Notes: generated by a model from the sequence alone, not told the origin. DNA of 64,000 nt from Cryptomeria japonica (GCF_030272615.1 NC_081414.1:819220396-819284395), one strand, 5' to 3'. Shown: positions 47,200-60,161, numbered from the stretch's first letter. Translations and numbers: made by a program.

Positions 47200-47805
47200 C
47201 AAAGAGCTAGAAAAGTAAGGTGGACAAACATATATAATTTCAAGATCACTAATAATATGAGTGAAATAGGAGAGAGGAGAGGGCCTCTGAGAAAACAGTT
47301 ATTTGAAAATAGTGGACAAATAGATTTTTGAGCTACTATGGAGGGAGTCCAATCGAGCAAAAGAATCAGTAGATAGAGATCAATCTTTCAAGTGACACAA
47401 AGGAAGATCATGATCCATGGGAGAAATTTGCAATTATATGTCACTTTGTTGGACCAAGGATGGGGCGAAGAAACATTAAATCTTGGATTGATAGTAATTA
47501 GGGGATGGATATGGTAGTTAAGTTCATCCCAAAAGGCTTCTTCATTGTCATATTTGTAGAAGAGGAGGAAAAGGAAAAGGATAGGATCCTACACCAAGAC
47601 AATTGGTTTTTTCAAGAACATCCGTTATATATACAGCCATGGTTCCCAAATTTTCATCCTCTCCCTTTGGTGGTCTATGAAAATCTTGTATGGATCAAAT
47701 TGTATAAATTACCTATCTATTATTAGGGAGATAGTTGCTTGGAAAATATTGGTAGAACCTTGGGAACTTTACTGGAAGTGGATGAAGGCGTCATTCAAAA
47801 TGATT
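47200..47805 (+). mobile_element. LINE-2, 5' part
   Basis: Plus-strand L1-type LINE. This part holds the N-terminal half of ORF1 and is cut at 47805 by solo LTR-E copy B; the LINE resumes at 51591. The 5' boundary is approximate. Confidence 0.8.
47400..47805 (+). pseudogene. LINE-2 ORF1, DUF4283-type N-terminal half
   Basis: Frame with one stop: DHDPWEKFAIICHFVGPRMG, VVKFIPKGFFIVIFVEEEEK, DNWFFQEHPLYIQPWFPNFH, ENLVWIKLYKLPIYY and GRTLGTLLEVDEGVIQND. This pattern (W-FF, P-x-Y-Q-P-W, V-W-I-x-L-x-x-LP) is the DUF4283 domain of plant LINE ORF1 proteins, an RNA-binding region. The reading continues at 51591 with SYLYACMKIVMVKTIPSS. Confidence 0.87.
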
Positions 47806-48127
47806 TGTAGTACCCCTCCTTGATCGGACTCTTTTTGTATGTTTTGATTGACTTCAATGGAACATTATTGTATATTGCTTCAGATGATATGCAATGTTAT
47901 TTCATGCTTTATCTGGATTTGTGGTGTATGATTTTATGTAGTATCTCAGTGCTTATGGTTAATGTTATTTTATGGATTATTAAGATGGACTGACACTCTT
48001 ACCTTATATGTGTGATGCATTATTTATGTGTTGCATGTTTGCATGTGTATGGGATGCGAGGAGATGATTTTCCTTCACTCACTCTGGTGAGACAGGGAAC
48101 GTCATGGCTCTCCTTCATCAGTGTGTG

Positions 48128-48131
<4 letters not shown>

Positions 48132-48159
<28 letters not shown>
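48132..48159. repeat. (AT)n microsatellite
   Basis: About 14 AT units inside LTR-E copy B. The matching place in copy A (about 40760-40778) has a shorter AT run. Confidence 0.95.
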
Positions 48160-48162
<3 letters not shown>

Positions 48163-49540
48163 CGCGTGGTTCTTTGGTGCAAGACATTGCCGGTACAAGT
48201 ACCGGGTAGGTACAACGTATCGACTCCACCTAGCTCCATAGGTCTAAGTGTTCCTTATATATCTAATGGGAGTAGAGGAGATAGTTTTTGGACCCTAACT
48301 TGACCTATAGTTACACTCGTGTGAGTGTTGTCAGTCGGTTGTCTTTCCCATCTGGCTGGTATGCGAGTCATAGTGCTTTGGTTTGGTCATTTGTGAGACG
48401 TCATTTGATCATTCTTCATTTTGCATGCCTTCATTCATCTGTATGCTTATTTGATTAAATGGAAGATGCTATTTTATGTTGTCATAATTAGTTAATTATT
48501 ATGCTCTGAGATTATTTATTTAATTGAATTCATGATTTGCTAGATTAAATGGTTAAATGGCTTATTTCATTGTGTAGAGTTGCATTAATATATTTTGTGG
48601 AAGGAAATAAATAATTGCCTAGCCATTTAAATGATATAAGCTTATGCTGAAAGAAAGTATTTGGAAAATAGGAAATAAAATAAAAAAGCTTTTCTTTTTA
48701 CCTTTCTATTTAACTTTTTTATTTTCATTGTTGGAAAAGAATTGTTTTGGGAAAAAGGTAAATCTAATTGTTTTTTCTTTAAAATATTTAAATATGATTG
48801 GATGGAATAACTTTCAACCTAGAAAGTTTAGGTTAAAAATTATTTTTCCATATATGCGTGGAGATTCACGGGAATAAGGGGCGAAAATTTCTGGAGAGAA
48901 ATTGGGTAAATCATTCTAGAAGGAGGAGCTAGAATTCAATTTGGGTTGTAAGGATTGGGATTCTTACATCATTTTGCTTGCTAGTTTGCTTCAAGGTTGG
49001 ATAATATCTTCTCATTTTAAATTTAAATTTGGATTTTTTATTTTGCTTCATGCGTGTTGAAATTTTGCAAATCTTCTTGTAGATTCTTGTGGAATGATTG
49101 GAATGGAAGAAAGAGTGTCTATTATTGTTGGTTTTGTGAAATTTATATCATATGTTTGCATTTAGGAAAGAAATGACTCATTTCTCTATTTGTTGTATGT
49201 TGTGTTCTTGAAAACCAACTTCTTAGATTTCTCTTCTATTTGGAATAGAATGAATTAGATTGGGTCTGTTGTGTGCATCCTAGTATCTAACTTGCCAAGA
49301 ATTGGTTACCTATTGCTTCCAATGTGTTTTATTTCATCATTTACCTTGCTAGTAAATATCCCTTTGAATTTTGGATTTGGCATTGTGTGTGTGTGCCCGT
49401 GAAACAACCTGGAAATGAATCATTTCTTGTGTTAAATGATTTTTGGCTTATTGGTTTTAGAATGCTTTGGAAGCATGTGTTTTTGAATTTTTTATCATTT
49501 TGGACTTTACCTTACCCCATGGCGGGCTAGTCCCACCATG

Positions 49541-49770
49541 CGGGTCGGTAGTGTCTGTTGCTCGTAGGTAGTAGTACAGCCAGTCGGTAGGAATGCTACC
49601 AGTTGGTAGCAGTGCTACCGATCGATAGCAGTTGCTACTGGCAGTAGCAACACTACCGATCGGTAGGACTGCTACTGGTTGATAGCAATGCTACCGGACG
49701 GTAGCGTCTGCTACCGGTCGGTAGGCCTGCTACCAGTCGGAAGTAGTACTACCGACAGGTAGTGCCTGCA
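49541..49770. repeat. CTACCGGTCGGTAG dyad-repeat block in LTR-E copy B
   Basis: About a dozen imperfect units such as GCTACCGGTCGGTAGG, GCTACCGATCGATAGCAG and GCTACCAGTCGG at 15-25-bp spacing. Each GGTAG..CTACC pair is self-complementary, so the block can form alternative hairpins. Confidence 0.85.
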
Positions 49771-51590
49771 GCCTCAGCAACGGCACTGTTGCGGGTTGGT
49801 CTTGACCCCCACGTAACCTTGTACCCTTAGCGGTACAGATTCCTATGAACAATGAAGTTAATTTTTATAAAATGAAATATATTTTAAAATGGTTTTAGTG
49901 TAATGAAAATGGTGATTTTTCATGTGATTTTTATTATGTGGTTTAATAAATTTATCTATGAAAATCAAGGCATGAATTAGGAATTCAAATTGGTTAATTT
50001 GAATATATTCTAGAAATGAATTAAATGCTTGTTGGGAATTCATGTTTTTATTCGGTTGAGTATTTGACGTGAATTTTATCCTTGATGGAATATTGATTTG
50101 GAAATTGAATGGATGTGAATGGTAAAAGAGTGTTTTATTTAATTTTCAATCAATGATGTTGCAAGTGCTTATGATGCTGATTTTCTCAAAGATTGTTTGA
50201 GTATGGACTTAGTGAAATTAGTTTTCCTTGCAAGAGTTATATTGTGTTATTTTTGGTTTGTGGTTCAGTCATCTTGTGGTGGCATATTTGGTACCTTTGA
50301 CCAAGTGATATATGATGACTTTGTTGTCTTAACCATGTAGTTTCTTTACCTTATGGTTAACCAAGAGTCAGTATGTCATTATTTTGACCACTTGTTCTGG
50401 CTAGTGGTTTTATGGATGTCTGCTTTGCCATAGGGTCCTTGAGGAGTGATCATGTTTGTTTAGTGTCATTTGAGAGAGTGGCTTTCGCTTGGGGGTTGCA
50501 CCCAAAGTGGTAGGCATTACGACCCAATGAAAGTCAGGTAATAAGTGATAATCTAATTAATTGATTAGGTGGGTAGTTCTTAAATATTAATAAAGACATT
50601 GTACCTCGCGCATAGGTAAATGCTTATATTGAGGCTCAAAATATAGCGAGAAGGCCTAGAATGGCAAACCGACCACCTTGTCTTCACGAAAGGCTGGTAG
50701 GGTCTGCATGAGACTTAGTTGGAACCTGAGGTTACCAGGATGGTGAGTCAGGACCTATGGAGGTTGTACCATGGTATCCATCTTAAGATATGTGATGACA
50801 CTCTCTCTTCAGGTTCACTTGTGTTTTGTGATGTTGATTCACTTGTGTATTTGTGATGTTGAGTCACCTAGTTTATTGTGGAGTCTCTTTGTGTTGTCAT
50901 GGAGTCATATTGTTTTATCGACCATGTCATGATTTTGCTTGCTTGAGGGTCCTCAGCTATCTCCTAGCACGGTGGGGTGATTCCATTTTGGGGAATTACA
51001 TGGCCGGGTGGTAGTGCCACTTCCCATCAGATGTTCTTGTTTGTACTCTCATGTGAGGATTGGCTTTGTAGGTGTTTTATGTGGTTCATGGCTCATGCTT
51101 ATCTCATGTTTTGGAGATTATTGTTATTTGGAGACCCTTGTGGTCATTGTATCATGATCTTTTGTAACCTTGTAATTAGTTAAGTTGTATCTTTATATGT
51201 ATATTGAGAAGCCATGTATTGGAAGAACAATGTAATCCTAAGATTGGGATGTTATTTATCAGTTTCCTTTACATTATGTGTACATGCTTATTGAAGAGAA
51301 ATTATATTGTATCCTTTCAATCTTTCAATGGTGTAATATGATATTGCATATGGCTTCTTGTGATCATTGAGTTAATGATGGATTATTGGATTAACCTTAA
51401 TTGTGGAATTTATCTTTTGGTTTTAATTCTTCATTGGTAACCCTTAAGGAATTCTGGTGTAAGTCTTATGCTTGTGTTATCATGCATGTCGTGTGTTATG
51501 CACTTATTATGTTTATACTTTTTTTTTTAAAAGTATTTATCCCTTGTTGTGGGTTTTCCTTCGGGGTTCCTTGTGGGGCATTACATGATT

Positions 51591-52255
51591 CCTATCTGTA
51601 TGCTTGTATGAAAATTGTCATGGTGAAAACCATTCCTTCTAGTATCAATCTAATTTATTTAGAGAGGAAGTGGTCCCAACAGGTTGAGATAGAGAAGGAT
51701 ATTGTGCCATGTGTGTAGCAGATTCCATGTTCAATTAGAATGTAGATTATTCGTTAGACAGGCTAGACACAAGAACCCTAGTAGAAATAGACAAACTTGG
51801 GTGGTAAAAATGTTCTCCCCTCCAAAGCACAACCCAAGGAAGCCCATGGCAGATGTAAGCATCGATAGGATCATAGTATAAAATCATCCTATCTCTGGTT
51901 TGAATGAGAACAAGGAAGGACCAGGAATTGGTATGAACACCCTAGATCCAATTTGAATTCTAAATAAGAATCTCCAATTAATGCTATCATTGTCAACAAA
52001 GGATTGTTAGACACGAAGTTCAAATATTAAATAGGTTTTGAAGAGGATTTCTATGAAGGGGGCAAATTGGCCAATTTAGATCCTAGATGCATTAGTCAGC
52101 CAACTAATGTTCTCCTAGGTAGGGCAAAGAGAAGAAGAGGTAGGAGAAGTAATAAGAAGCAGAGAGAGGAGAGAGCAAAGGAGAATGGCATCATAAGTGT
52201 TTTTTATTTCATGAAGAAATCTAAGGGAAGAATCTCCTCCCTTGGAGGCAAATGA
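51591..52255 (+). pseudogene. LINE-2 ORF1, C-terminal half
   Basis: Continues LINE-2 ORF1 after the solo LTR: MKIVMVKTIPSS, SQQVEIEKDIVPC, then after a frameshift VCSRFHVQLECRLFVRQA, a CCHC-like knuckle remnant. A basic tail (RAKRRRGRRSNKKQREERAK near 52120) precedes the stop TGA at 52253, which overlaps the ORF2 ATG at 52252 (ATGA). Confidence 0.8.
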
Positions 52256-55200
52256 GGATCCTTTCATGGAATGTCAGGGGTCTAGCGGCCCCTAACAATA
52301 AATGCTTGGTTAAGCGGGCCTTGGACAAAATTTATAATGAAATATTTTTTGTCCAAGAAACCAAGCTAAATCTAGATAAGGCCCTTAGTTTTGTAAAATA
52401 TTTCTCTAAATGGGAAGGTTTCCTATAGGATACAAGAGGCTTGGCTGGGGGTTTAGGAATTATGTGGAACCCTCTAGTGGTGAAAGTCTCTCCAATTGAG
52501 AAAAAAGATTACTGGATGATCTACAAAGTAGAGAAATTGGGTGGAAAATTTTGTTTTCCTTTAATAAATGTATATGGCCAGACCAAAAATGAGGACAAGG
52601 AGATGGTATGGAAAGAATGAACTGCTCAAATTAGTAAACTAGATAGAGATAAGGCTATTGTCATCAGAGACTTCAATGCATTTCTGGATCTTGATGACAA
52701 GTTGGGAGGTCTTGGGAAGTGCAATAAATTCATGAAGGACTTCAAAGAGTTTTTAACATACAATGGATTATTTGATGTGATCCCTAGTAATGGATTGTAT
52801 ACTTGGACTAATAGAAGACTTAATTTATCCAAGATTTCAGAAAGGCTAGATAGATTTTTTGTAGGTGCTGCATGAATGGAGGGTCGGACTTTGTTGGTAA
52901 CCAGCATTCTACCCTAGATTGGTTTAGACCACCTTCCCATTCAATTGATGATTGATAGTGGAAGTGATAAATAGAGAAATTACTTCAAATTCTTAAGTAT
53001 GTGGTGGCGGGATAGGGAACTTCTCACTATTTTTAAAAGATGGTGGGAGGAGAGTAATAACTTCTCAGGATCCCCAAGTTACTGTTTTGTGAAGAGACTA
53101 CATTTCTTGAAGGAGAAAATAAAAAAGTGGAATAAGGAATCATTCAAAAACATCTTTGTTGAGAAGATAAGAATAGAGGAAGAATTGGAAGCCCTTAATG
53201 AAATAGTAATGCTCCAAGGGATGACCAATCAATAATTTGAAAAGGAAAAAGCCCTTCGAGACAATCTGAATGAGATTCTCAGAAGAGAAGAGCTATTTTG
53301 GAGAGAAGTCCAGGGAGAAGTGGATTTAAGCAGCGGATTCAAATACAAAGTACTTCCATTTGTTAGTCAAAGAAAAGAAGTCCTTAAACAAAATTTTGGC
53401 TATTAAGAATGAGGAGGGTGTATGGAGTATGTCTGAAGAGAATATTGAACAGGCATGATTGATCACTTTGGAAAAGTACTTGGAACTGAAGAAAAAATCA
53501 ACCTGACAAGGAATTCATTGGTAGCAGATGTGATTGAAGAATCGGTGTCTATAGAAGACAACAACTATCTAATGAAGTCATTTTCTTGTTAGGAAATAAA
53601 GGAAGCAACTTTCTCGCTTCATCCTAATAAATTTCTAGGGCCAGATGAATTCACAATGTTGGTTTTTCAAAAATGTTGGGATTTCATGGGAGAAGACATC
53701 TAGAGGGTGGCAAAAGAATTCAGAAAGAGAAGAAGATTTGTAAAGGAAATTAATAATACGATCATTGTTCTTATCCCAAAGAAGCAAAATTGTGCAACAA
53801 TGGCAGATTACCAGCCCATCTCTCTATGCAACTCGCTCTACAAAATCATCTCGAAAGCAATGGCCAATAGACTGAAAAATATTCTACACAAACTAGTTTC
53901 AGAGAATCAACATGGGTTCACTTCCGGGAGGGAGATATCAGACAATATCATTTTGGTCGCAGAAATCATCCACTCTATGCAAAAAGATAAACTCAAAGGT
54001 ATGGCAGTAAAGCTAGACGCGGTTAGTAAGGCATATGACATAGTACTTTGGGACTTTCTTCTGGTAGTATTAGAGAAATTTGGATTTAGTAGGGAATGGT
54101 TGGAATGTATTAAATTTTGTATTTCTACAACTAATTTCTCTATATTAGTGAATGACTCTGCTTGTGGTTTCTTCCATGCTACTAATGATCTAAGACAAGG
54201 AGATCCCTTGTCCCTGCCTTTATTTGTGTTGATGGTGAAGGTATTGGGAAAAAGAATCAAGAGAAGACATTGGATGGGATTGTGGAAAGGCATCTATCTA
54301 CATCAGGATGTAGAACCAATCACTCATTCGCAGTTCACGGATGATACAAATACTATTCAAGGAATCATCGATGCAAGAAGCGAAGGTAATCAAGAACACA
54401 TTGGATGAGTATGCTGCCATATCAGAATAACGCATGAAAAGAGAGAAATGTCAGGTGTTTTTTTTGAATTATAGTAAAAGAATGTAGACTAGGATAGCGG
54501 CAATTCTGGAATTCCAGATCAGAGAATTCCCTTTGAGATATTTGGGAGTCCTGATATGTTTAGGGGGAAACCATGATTTAGTTTGGGAAGATATCATTAA
54601 CAAGTGCCAATCTAAATCCAATATGCAGAAAAATAAGTGGCTATCACAGGCTAGTAGAATTAAGATGATTAAGTTTGTTCTTTCTATCATACCCATTTGC
54701 AATATGTCATGCTTCAGGATTTCTCTCAAAGCAAGTAGGAAATTGGATGGTCTCCTAAAAAAAAAATTAAGGGAAGGAGAAAAGGAAGCTAAAATAATAC
54801 CTTTAATCAACTGGGATATAGCATGTTTAGTTAAGGAAGATGAGGGAGAATGTCTTAGGAGAATGGACCTTCAAATTTTAGTAGTAGGAGCCAAACTAGC
54901 ATGGAAGATATATATAGCTTACCAAAAAGTTTGGTGTAGGGTTATGAGTTGCAAATACCTGGATTCCAACAACCCTAAGAGAATATTTACTGTGAAAAAT
55001 TCAAGTAGAGGTTCAATAGTTTGGAATTCCATCTGGAAAAGCAGAAGGTTGATAATCAATCATTTGACATGGAATATTGGAAATGGAAAAAGGCCACATT
55101 CTGGAGAGACTCATAGAATGGGGAACTTGCTCTGACAAAAAGCTTTGAGGATTTAGATTGGATTAATGAGGCTGAAGGAAGCATAGGGGATCGAGTGGCA

Positions 55201-56461
55201 GATTACATAGATGACCATTCATAGAGAGGAGAGCATATTAAATGAAAAAAGGTGGGCATAGGTAGCAATACAAACTACAAAATACTTGAAGACATCCTAT
55301 GTAAGAGAGTGGTAATTCAGTCATAGGAAGAAGACTCACTAAAATGCAGTGTAGCCAAATCGGGAGAGTATAAGGTAAGACTAGGTTATGAAATACAAAG
55401 AAACAAAATATGTGATTCCCAATGGCTCTCACAATTGTGTTGGAATAGAAGAGTTCTTCCGAAAGCAGGTTCCTTTTTGTGGATAGCTTTTCATGGGAGA
55501 ATATTGACTAGTAGCGGGCTCAAATTTATAGGCATTACAGGCCCGAGTAGATGCATAATGTATAAAGAAGATGAAGAAACCCTGAATCATATTTTGTTTT
55601 GGTGCCCAATGGCTAAAGCATGCTAGGATTGGTTCCTTGAGAGGATAATGTGTATACTATTAGGAATAAGCAGTTGAAAGAGTTTCATTTTTTGTGGCTG
55701 ATGTCAAGAAAGAGATCAAAATGGGGTGATCTATGGATAATGGGTCCTTCCATGATAGTCTGGCATGTGTGGAAAGAAAGGACCAGACGTGTTTTTAAGA
55801 AGGAGAGTCTATCTATCATCATAGTTATAGATTGATTGAAGAGGGCTATTGAGGAAGTGGTAAAAGTTAAGTTGCAGGATAAGAAGGTTTGTGTATATAA
55901 TAAATAGGATAAAGTGATGGAAACTAGATGGACTCTAAAGGTAACCTCTCCATGTCATGTGGCAAATAAGAAGATTGATAGAAAAATAGGATGGAAAGAT
56001 CCTCCAAAGGGTTGGGGAAAATTAAACTTTGATGGAGCTAGTAAAGGCAATTCGAGAAAGGAAGGATATGGTGCAGTATTGTGAGGGGAATTGGGTGATC
56101 TGATATGTGTAGTATTTGGTTCTTTAGGAGAAACAACGAATAACTAAGAAAAACTAATAGCCCTTGAAGTAGGTTTGTCGATGTGTGTAGAGAAAGGTGT
56201 CACAAAGATAATCATCGAGGGAGACTCACAAGTGATTATCAATGGAGTGGAAAATTCTAGTTTCAATAATTGGAAACTCAAGTGGCGGTTGCCTCGAATC
56301 AACAATATGTTAGATAAAATGGGGGAATTTCAACTAGTACATATGCTTCATGAAGGGAACAAAGTGGTCGATTGGGTTGCAAACCAAGGCATAAGAGAAG
56401 AAAATAAAAGTAATCATGTGGATGAGGAGGGTATATCCAAGGAATTTGAGGAGACCTTGTG
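52252..56461 (+). pseudogene. LINE-2 ORF2: endonuclease, RT, zinc-binding, RNase H
   Basis: Starts MRILSWNVRGLAAPNNKCLV. Endonuclease motifs include FFVQETKL, GGLGIMWNPLV, FNAFLD and YTWTNRRLN..SERLDRFF, partly in other frames; the last part reads GLDHLPIQLM. RT: GPDEFTMLVFQKCW, ADYQPISLCNSLYKIISK, HGFTSGREISDNIILVAE, VKLDAVSKAYD (one inserted codon in LDLSKAYD), DLRQGDPLSLPLF and QFTDDTNTI (normally FADDTxLF). The zinc-binding tail is at about 55525-55625 (ITGPSRCIMYKEDEETLNHI, one Cys lost). RNase H: LNFDGASKGNSRKEGYGAVL, IIIEGDSQVIINGVEN and HEGNKVVDWVANQGI near 56015-56390. Multiple stops. Clearly the same LINE clade as LINE-1, not the same copy. Confidence 0.9.
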
Positions 56462-57632
56462 ATGTGATAGATAGGATAGAGCCTGTGATAGAATTGAGTA
56501 AATGGTGGCACATAGAAGTGGAGTAGGATGGTACCTTCATGGTGCTTTCTAAACTAAAACCAGAAACTGGAGGTGGATACAGGGGCACAAAGAAGATTGA
56601 ATAGAGATTTTGAAGGGACATCTCAAGTCCTCGAGCAGAGAGAAAGACACTTTCCATCTTGAATATGAAGCTAGCTATAGAAGGCTCCAAAAGAAAGAAA
56701 AGTTTAAAATGGAGAGAAGGAAGACATGGAGGTATTCAAGGAAGAGACATACTAGAGAGATAGTAGGGTGAAAGCACAACTCTAGATTTTATAGATGAAG
56801 GCAACAACTTCAATGATAAGCATGGTGCATCACTTCGGGCTCAGTTGTTTGTGTGAGAATGAAACCTTGCAGGTGCAATGTAGAAGACTTTTCCCCATAG
56901 ATGAAACACTTTTTGATGTGGTATGGAGATTAGTTAACAATATTCTTGGAGGAGATAGGCACTAGTGCAACGAGTTCATGTATGAAGGAGTGATTTTTCC
57001 TTTGGTTGACATCTTAGAATCAAGGGAAATGTGCATTCAAAGGATTGATGGGTTCATATGGGCAGTGCATGGCCAGGTTGTTGTCAATGTAATATTGGAT
57101 CTAGAAGTGGATAAGTGGGTGAGCATATTTAGTATATATGTCAACCTAGATAATTATATATCTTTTGTATCAAAAGAGGGCTTTGATATGGAGGATGAAG
57201 AGATGAAGTAGGCTAAAGAGGAGAAGAAAAGGAAGAGAATTTTTTTTGAGGATGCTTGGGAGGTCTTCAGGGTTGGAGTTATTAACAGGAATCAAGCCCC
57301 CTTATAGAGTGTTGGATTCGGAGGACAATTGGCTCTCGACGGCTTCTATTATGAAGGTGGTGGAAATCAGAGAACTTTTGACTATTATACTACAATCAAT
57401 CTAGGGAAGGTGGAGTATTTTGGAAAGTCTTAACTAATGTACCTAGGTAGGAAAGGGAATTATACATAGAAGGGTGTGGTATGATGTTCAGTATGTTTAT
57501 CTTGGGTAGATGTTTGATATAAGTAGAAGAAATCTAGGAATATAAGGATGTTAGATCTCATGTAATATGTTTTTATAAGTAATATAGTGAGCTATCCCCA
57601 TATAAATGGCACTTTCCATTTTAAAAAAAATA
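56462..57632 (+). mobile_element. LINE-2 3' region and A-rich tail
   Basis: Non-conserved frames, then CCATTTTAAAAAAAATAAAT at 57615-57633, a plausible LINE tail. A short frame at 56978-57208 (MYEGVIFPLVDILESREMCI) has no recognised domain. Confidence 0.6.
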
Positions 57633-59656
57633 AATAAGATCACTATAATTTTTCCCATTGGTGATATGGTGATGAAAGCTAAATTATATATAGTTTTAAA
57701 TAATGATTCATATATTATTGAAGTTATTATTTGCTTCCTTCTAAAACACATTATTGAGAGTGACAATTTAAGAAGTGTTTTCATTGAGATTATTACTAAT
57801 ATAGTAATCATTCTCATCATCCATCTATCATTTGAACCTGAACTCCAATTTTTGAAATAGAGAGAAGTTGAGTTGTTTAGGTAAATAAATTTTTTTGTCA
57901 CAAAATAGTGTCATACTCAATTTTATTAGTGCAATATATTTTACAAATTCACTAACTCAAAGTGTTTTTGGGTTATTACAATAGTCAGTAACAATTGTGA
58001 GACATTTTAATAATATTCTTATTTCTTAGTTGGTAATGTTAAAACAAATTTGATCTATCAAAATAAAATTTCTACAATCTTTGTAATAAGCATGGTGCAA
58101 TGACTATAGTGATAAGCATGATGCATCATTAGTTTATTTGTAAATAAAAATGAATCCATGTACATGTAAATAAGAATGAATCCACACATATATATGAACA
58201 CGTATAAATGACTTCATACACGTAATAAGCATGATGCAATGACTTCAGTGATAAGCATGGTGCATCATTAGTTTATTTATAAATAAAAATGAATCCATGT
58301 ACATGTAAATAAGAATGAATCCACACATATATATGAACACGTATAAATGAATCCATACATGTAAATAGAAATGAATGCATACATGTAAATAAAAAGAGAT
58401 CCATACATGTAAATAAAAAGTCTACAAACACATAAATGAATCTGTACATGTAAATAAAAGGTTCAAGTGAAAATACATGATTGGATCCATAATTAAAAAA
58501 TGTGTTTCAAGGACAATTACATAAATGAATCCACAAATAAAAGGTAAATAGCATTTCAATGCAAATTTTTCTTTAACAATTTATGCATCCAAAAAATAAG
58601 GTTTAATAAAATCTAAAAATATTTAGTTTAATATAACATACTTGAAAAAGCCTTCTAATATTGGATATTTATTTAATTGAAAAAAAAAAATTTAAATAAC
58701 ATACTTGAAAAAAGTAGAAGCGTTCAACCAAAATCTTCAAAAAAATTGGAAATCTTCGTTGTTTATATCAAAAATGTTGTTTTTATTTGCAAAAACAATT
58801 GATTTAATTCAAAAATCAATTATATTAATCTACACTCCTTGAGTTTCATATTTAAAAATTAAAAAATATATATATTTATATGGGTTTTAAGAGGTCACTC
58901 AAATGATCGGTCGTGTCGGCCTCCAACGATCCGGTCGGAACGTCCTTAGTGGCATCCTAAGTGGCAATCACATCACCAAATTTGACAAATTTCTGAAAAT
59001 TTTGACTTCTGCAACAAAATTCTACAAGTAAATTCAATTTATTAAAAAGAAATACTCTTTTGTAGAGATCTAAGTCAAGAATCTACTCATATAATTTTTA
59101 TAATGCTTTGATTAGATGTAATATATATTATTTCAAAAATAATACAAGTAGGTATTCTAATATTCGGTAAGAGGGTGGTTTGAAAAACAAAAAAAAATAT
59201 TGAATCACCTCAAAAAAAATTGAAAAAAATATGGTTCACTAGAGGAGAGAGTCTTCTCCAAAAGGGTTTTTTTTCTTTTTCATTATCAAAAATTTAATAG
59301 ACAAAATATGGTGGGAGAAAAAAACTATCAAATTCAAATATATTCGACTTTAAAATGTTATAACCAAGAAAATATACATCAAAAATTAATTATTATTTTT
59401 TATGCATTGTATAAGTATGTCATCTATTAGGGATATCAAAATCAGAAGAAAAAAAAAAAAGGTTGATTTATATTTTATTTAAACCCACTGATTTTCAGCA
59501 TTTTTCAGCAATAAAAAATTGACTTTAAAAGTGAAAAAAAACATATCAATCCTTCACAAATTTTTTTTTTAAAAGTAATAGATTTAAACTTCATAAAATT
59601 TTACACATTTCATCAATTTACATCATCTTCAAATTCAAAATACAAATTCCACTTTC
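57633..59656. other. AT-rich DNA, no gene seen
   Basis: No supported ORF. Contains the repeat block at 58138-58620 and several A or T runs near 58680, 59190 and 59450. A GC-richer island, GATCGGTCGTGTCGGCC at about 58905, has no obvious meaning. Confidence 0.5.
58138..58620. repeat. AATGAATCC/ACATGTAAATA repeat block
   Basis: Two near-copies of about 120 bp (58090-58210 and 58210-58340, each with AAGCATGATGCA and TGAATCCATGTACATGTAAA) followed by shorter GTAAATAAAAA.GA.TCCATACAT units to 58450. Closely similar to 33180-33375, the 3' flank of the transposase-like gene, so this is probably a fragment of a second copy of that element. Confidence 0.75.
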
Positions 59657-60158
59657 ATGGCGTCTAAATTGAACAGTTATTGTTGTGTTAACCTTTTCCT
59701 TTATAAAAGTGTGACACATGATTTTACTTTTACCCAAATACAAGGTGAACTCGCTTGTCCTACAATATTCATGGCTCTCTACATTAAAATGGGCATATAC
59801 AAACTTAGGACTAAGAAAGTCTGCCAGATGGTGTTTCGACATTCCTTTTTAGGGGAAATTGGTGCAGTCTTGGATAACATCGATGAACGGAAGTGCATCC
59901 CCTTGGCACATCAGTACTACGTGATTCAAGGGGGGGGTAGGGAGATAAGGAGGTTTCTTGGTGCAGACAATGGACTTGGATGGCTTCAATCGTATTCGAG
60001 CAGAAAAAAATCACAACCTAGCCTTCTTGCTCTATATCACCAACAACTTGGCAAGGTTGGAGTCTTTCGACCTGGGGAGATTCATGAGGCAGGAAGGCCT
60101 TCAGAGCCGCTTGGACATAGAGGTATATGAGAATGGAGTGGAAGAGGAAGGAAATGAT
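59657..60158 (+). pseudogene. Unknown frameshifted ORF
   Basis: MASKLNSYCCVNLFLYKSVT starts at 59657. The frame holds MVFRHSFLGEIGAVLDNIDE and IPLAHQYYVIQGGGREIRRF, then a frameshift near 59945 in a G7 run leads to LDGFNRIRAEKNHNLAFLLY and LESFDLGRFMRQEGLQSRLD, ending at TAG 60159-60161. Continuity of charged and helical sequence across the shift suggests a once-coding region of about 170 residues. I recognise no family. Confidence 0.45.
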
Positions 60159-60161
60159 TAG

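Larger units (their letters stand above)
47806..51585 (+). mobile_element. Solo LTR-E, copy B (3.8 kb)
   Basis: 3,780 bp from TGTAGTACCCCTCC to GGGGCATTACA, flanked by TGATT (47801-47805 and 51586-51590). Removing it and one TGATT restores the LINE-2 ORF1 frame. It matches copy A in reverse orientation over its length, at roughly 85-90% by eye. No retroelement enzyme is encoded. Ends TG..CA plus a 5-bp duplication identify an LTR, and its length is far above the usual few hundred to 2,000 bp. Confidence 0.9.

Noticed and set aside
47806-51585. Complete non-autonomous element rather than a solo LTR
   Set aside because: I found no internal repeat of the start (TGTAGTACCCC) or end (GGGGCATTACA) motif, PBS or PPT, so a solo LTR is simpler; kept as an alternative in the findings.
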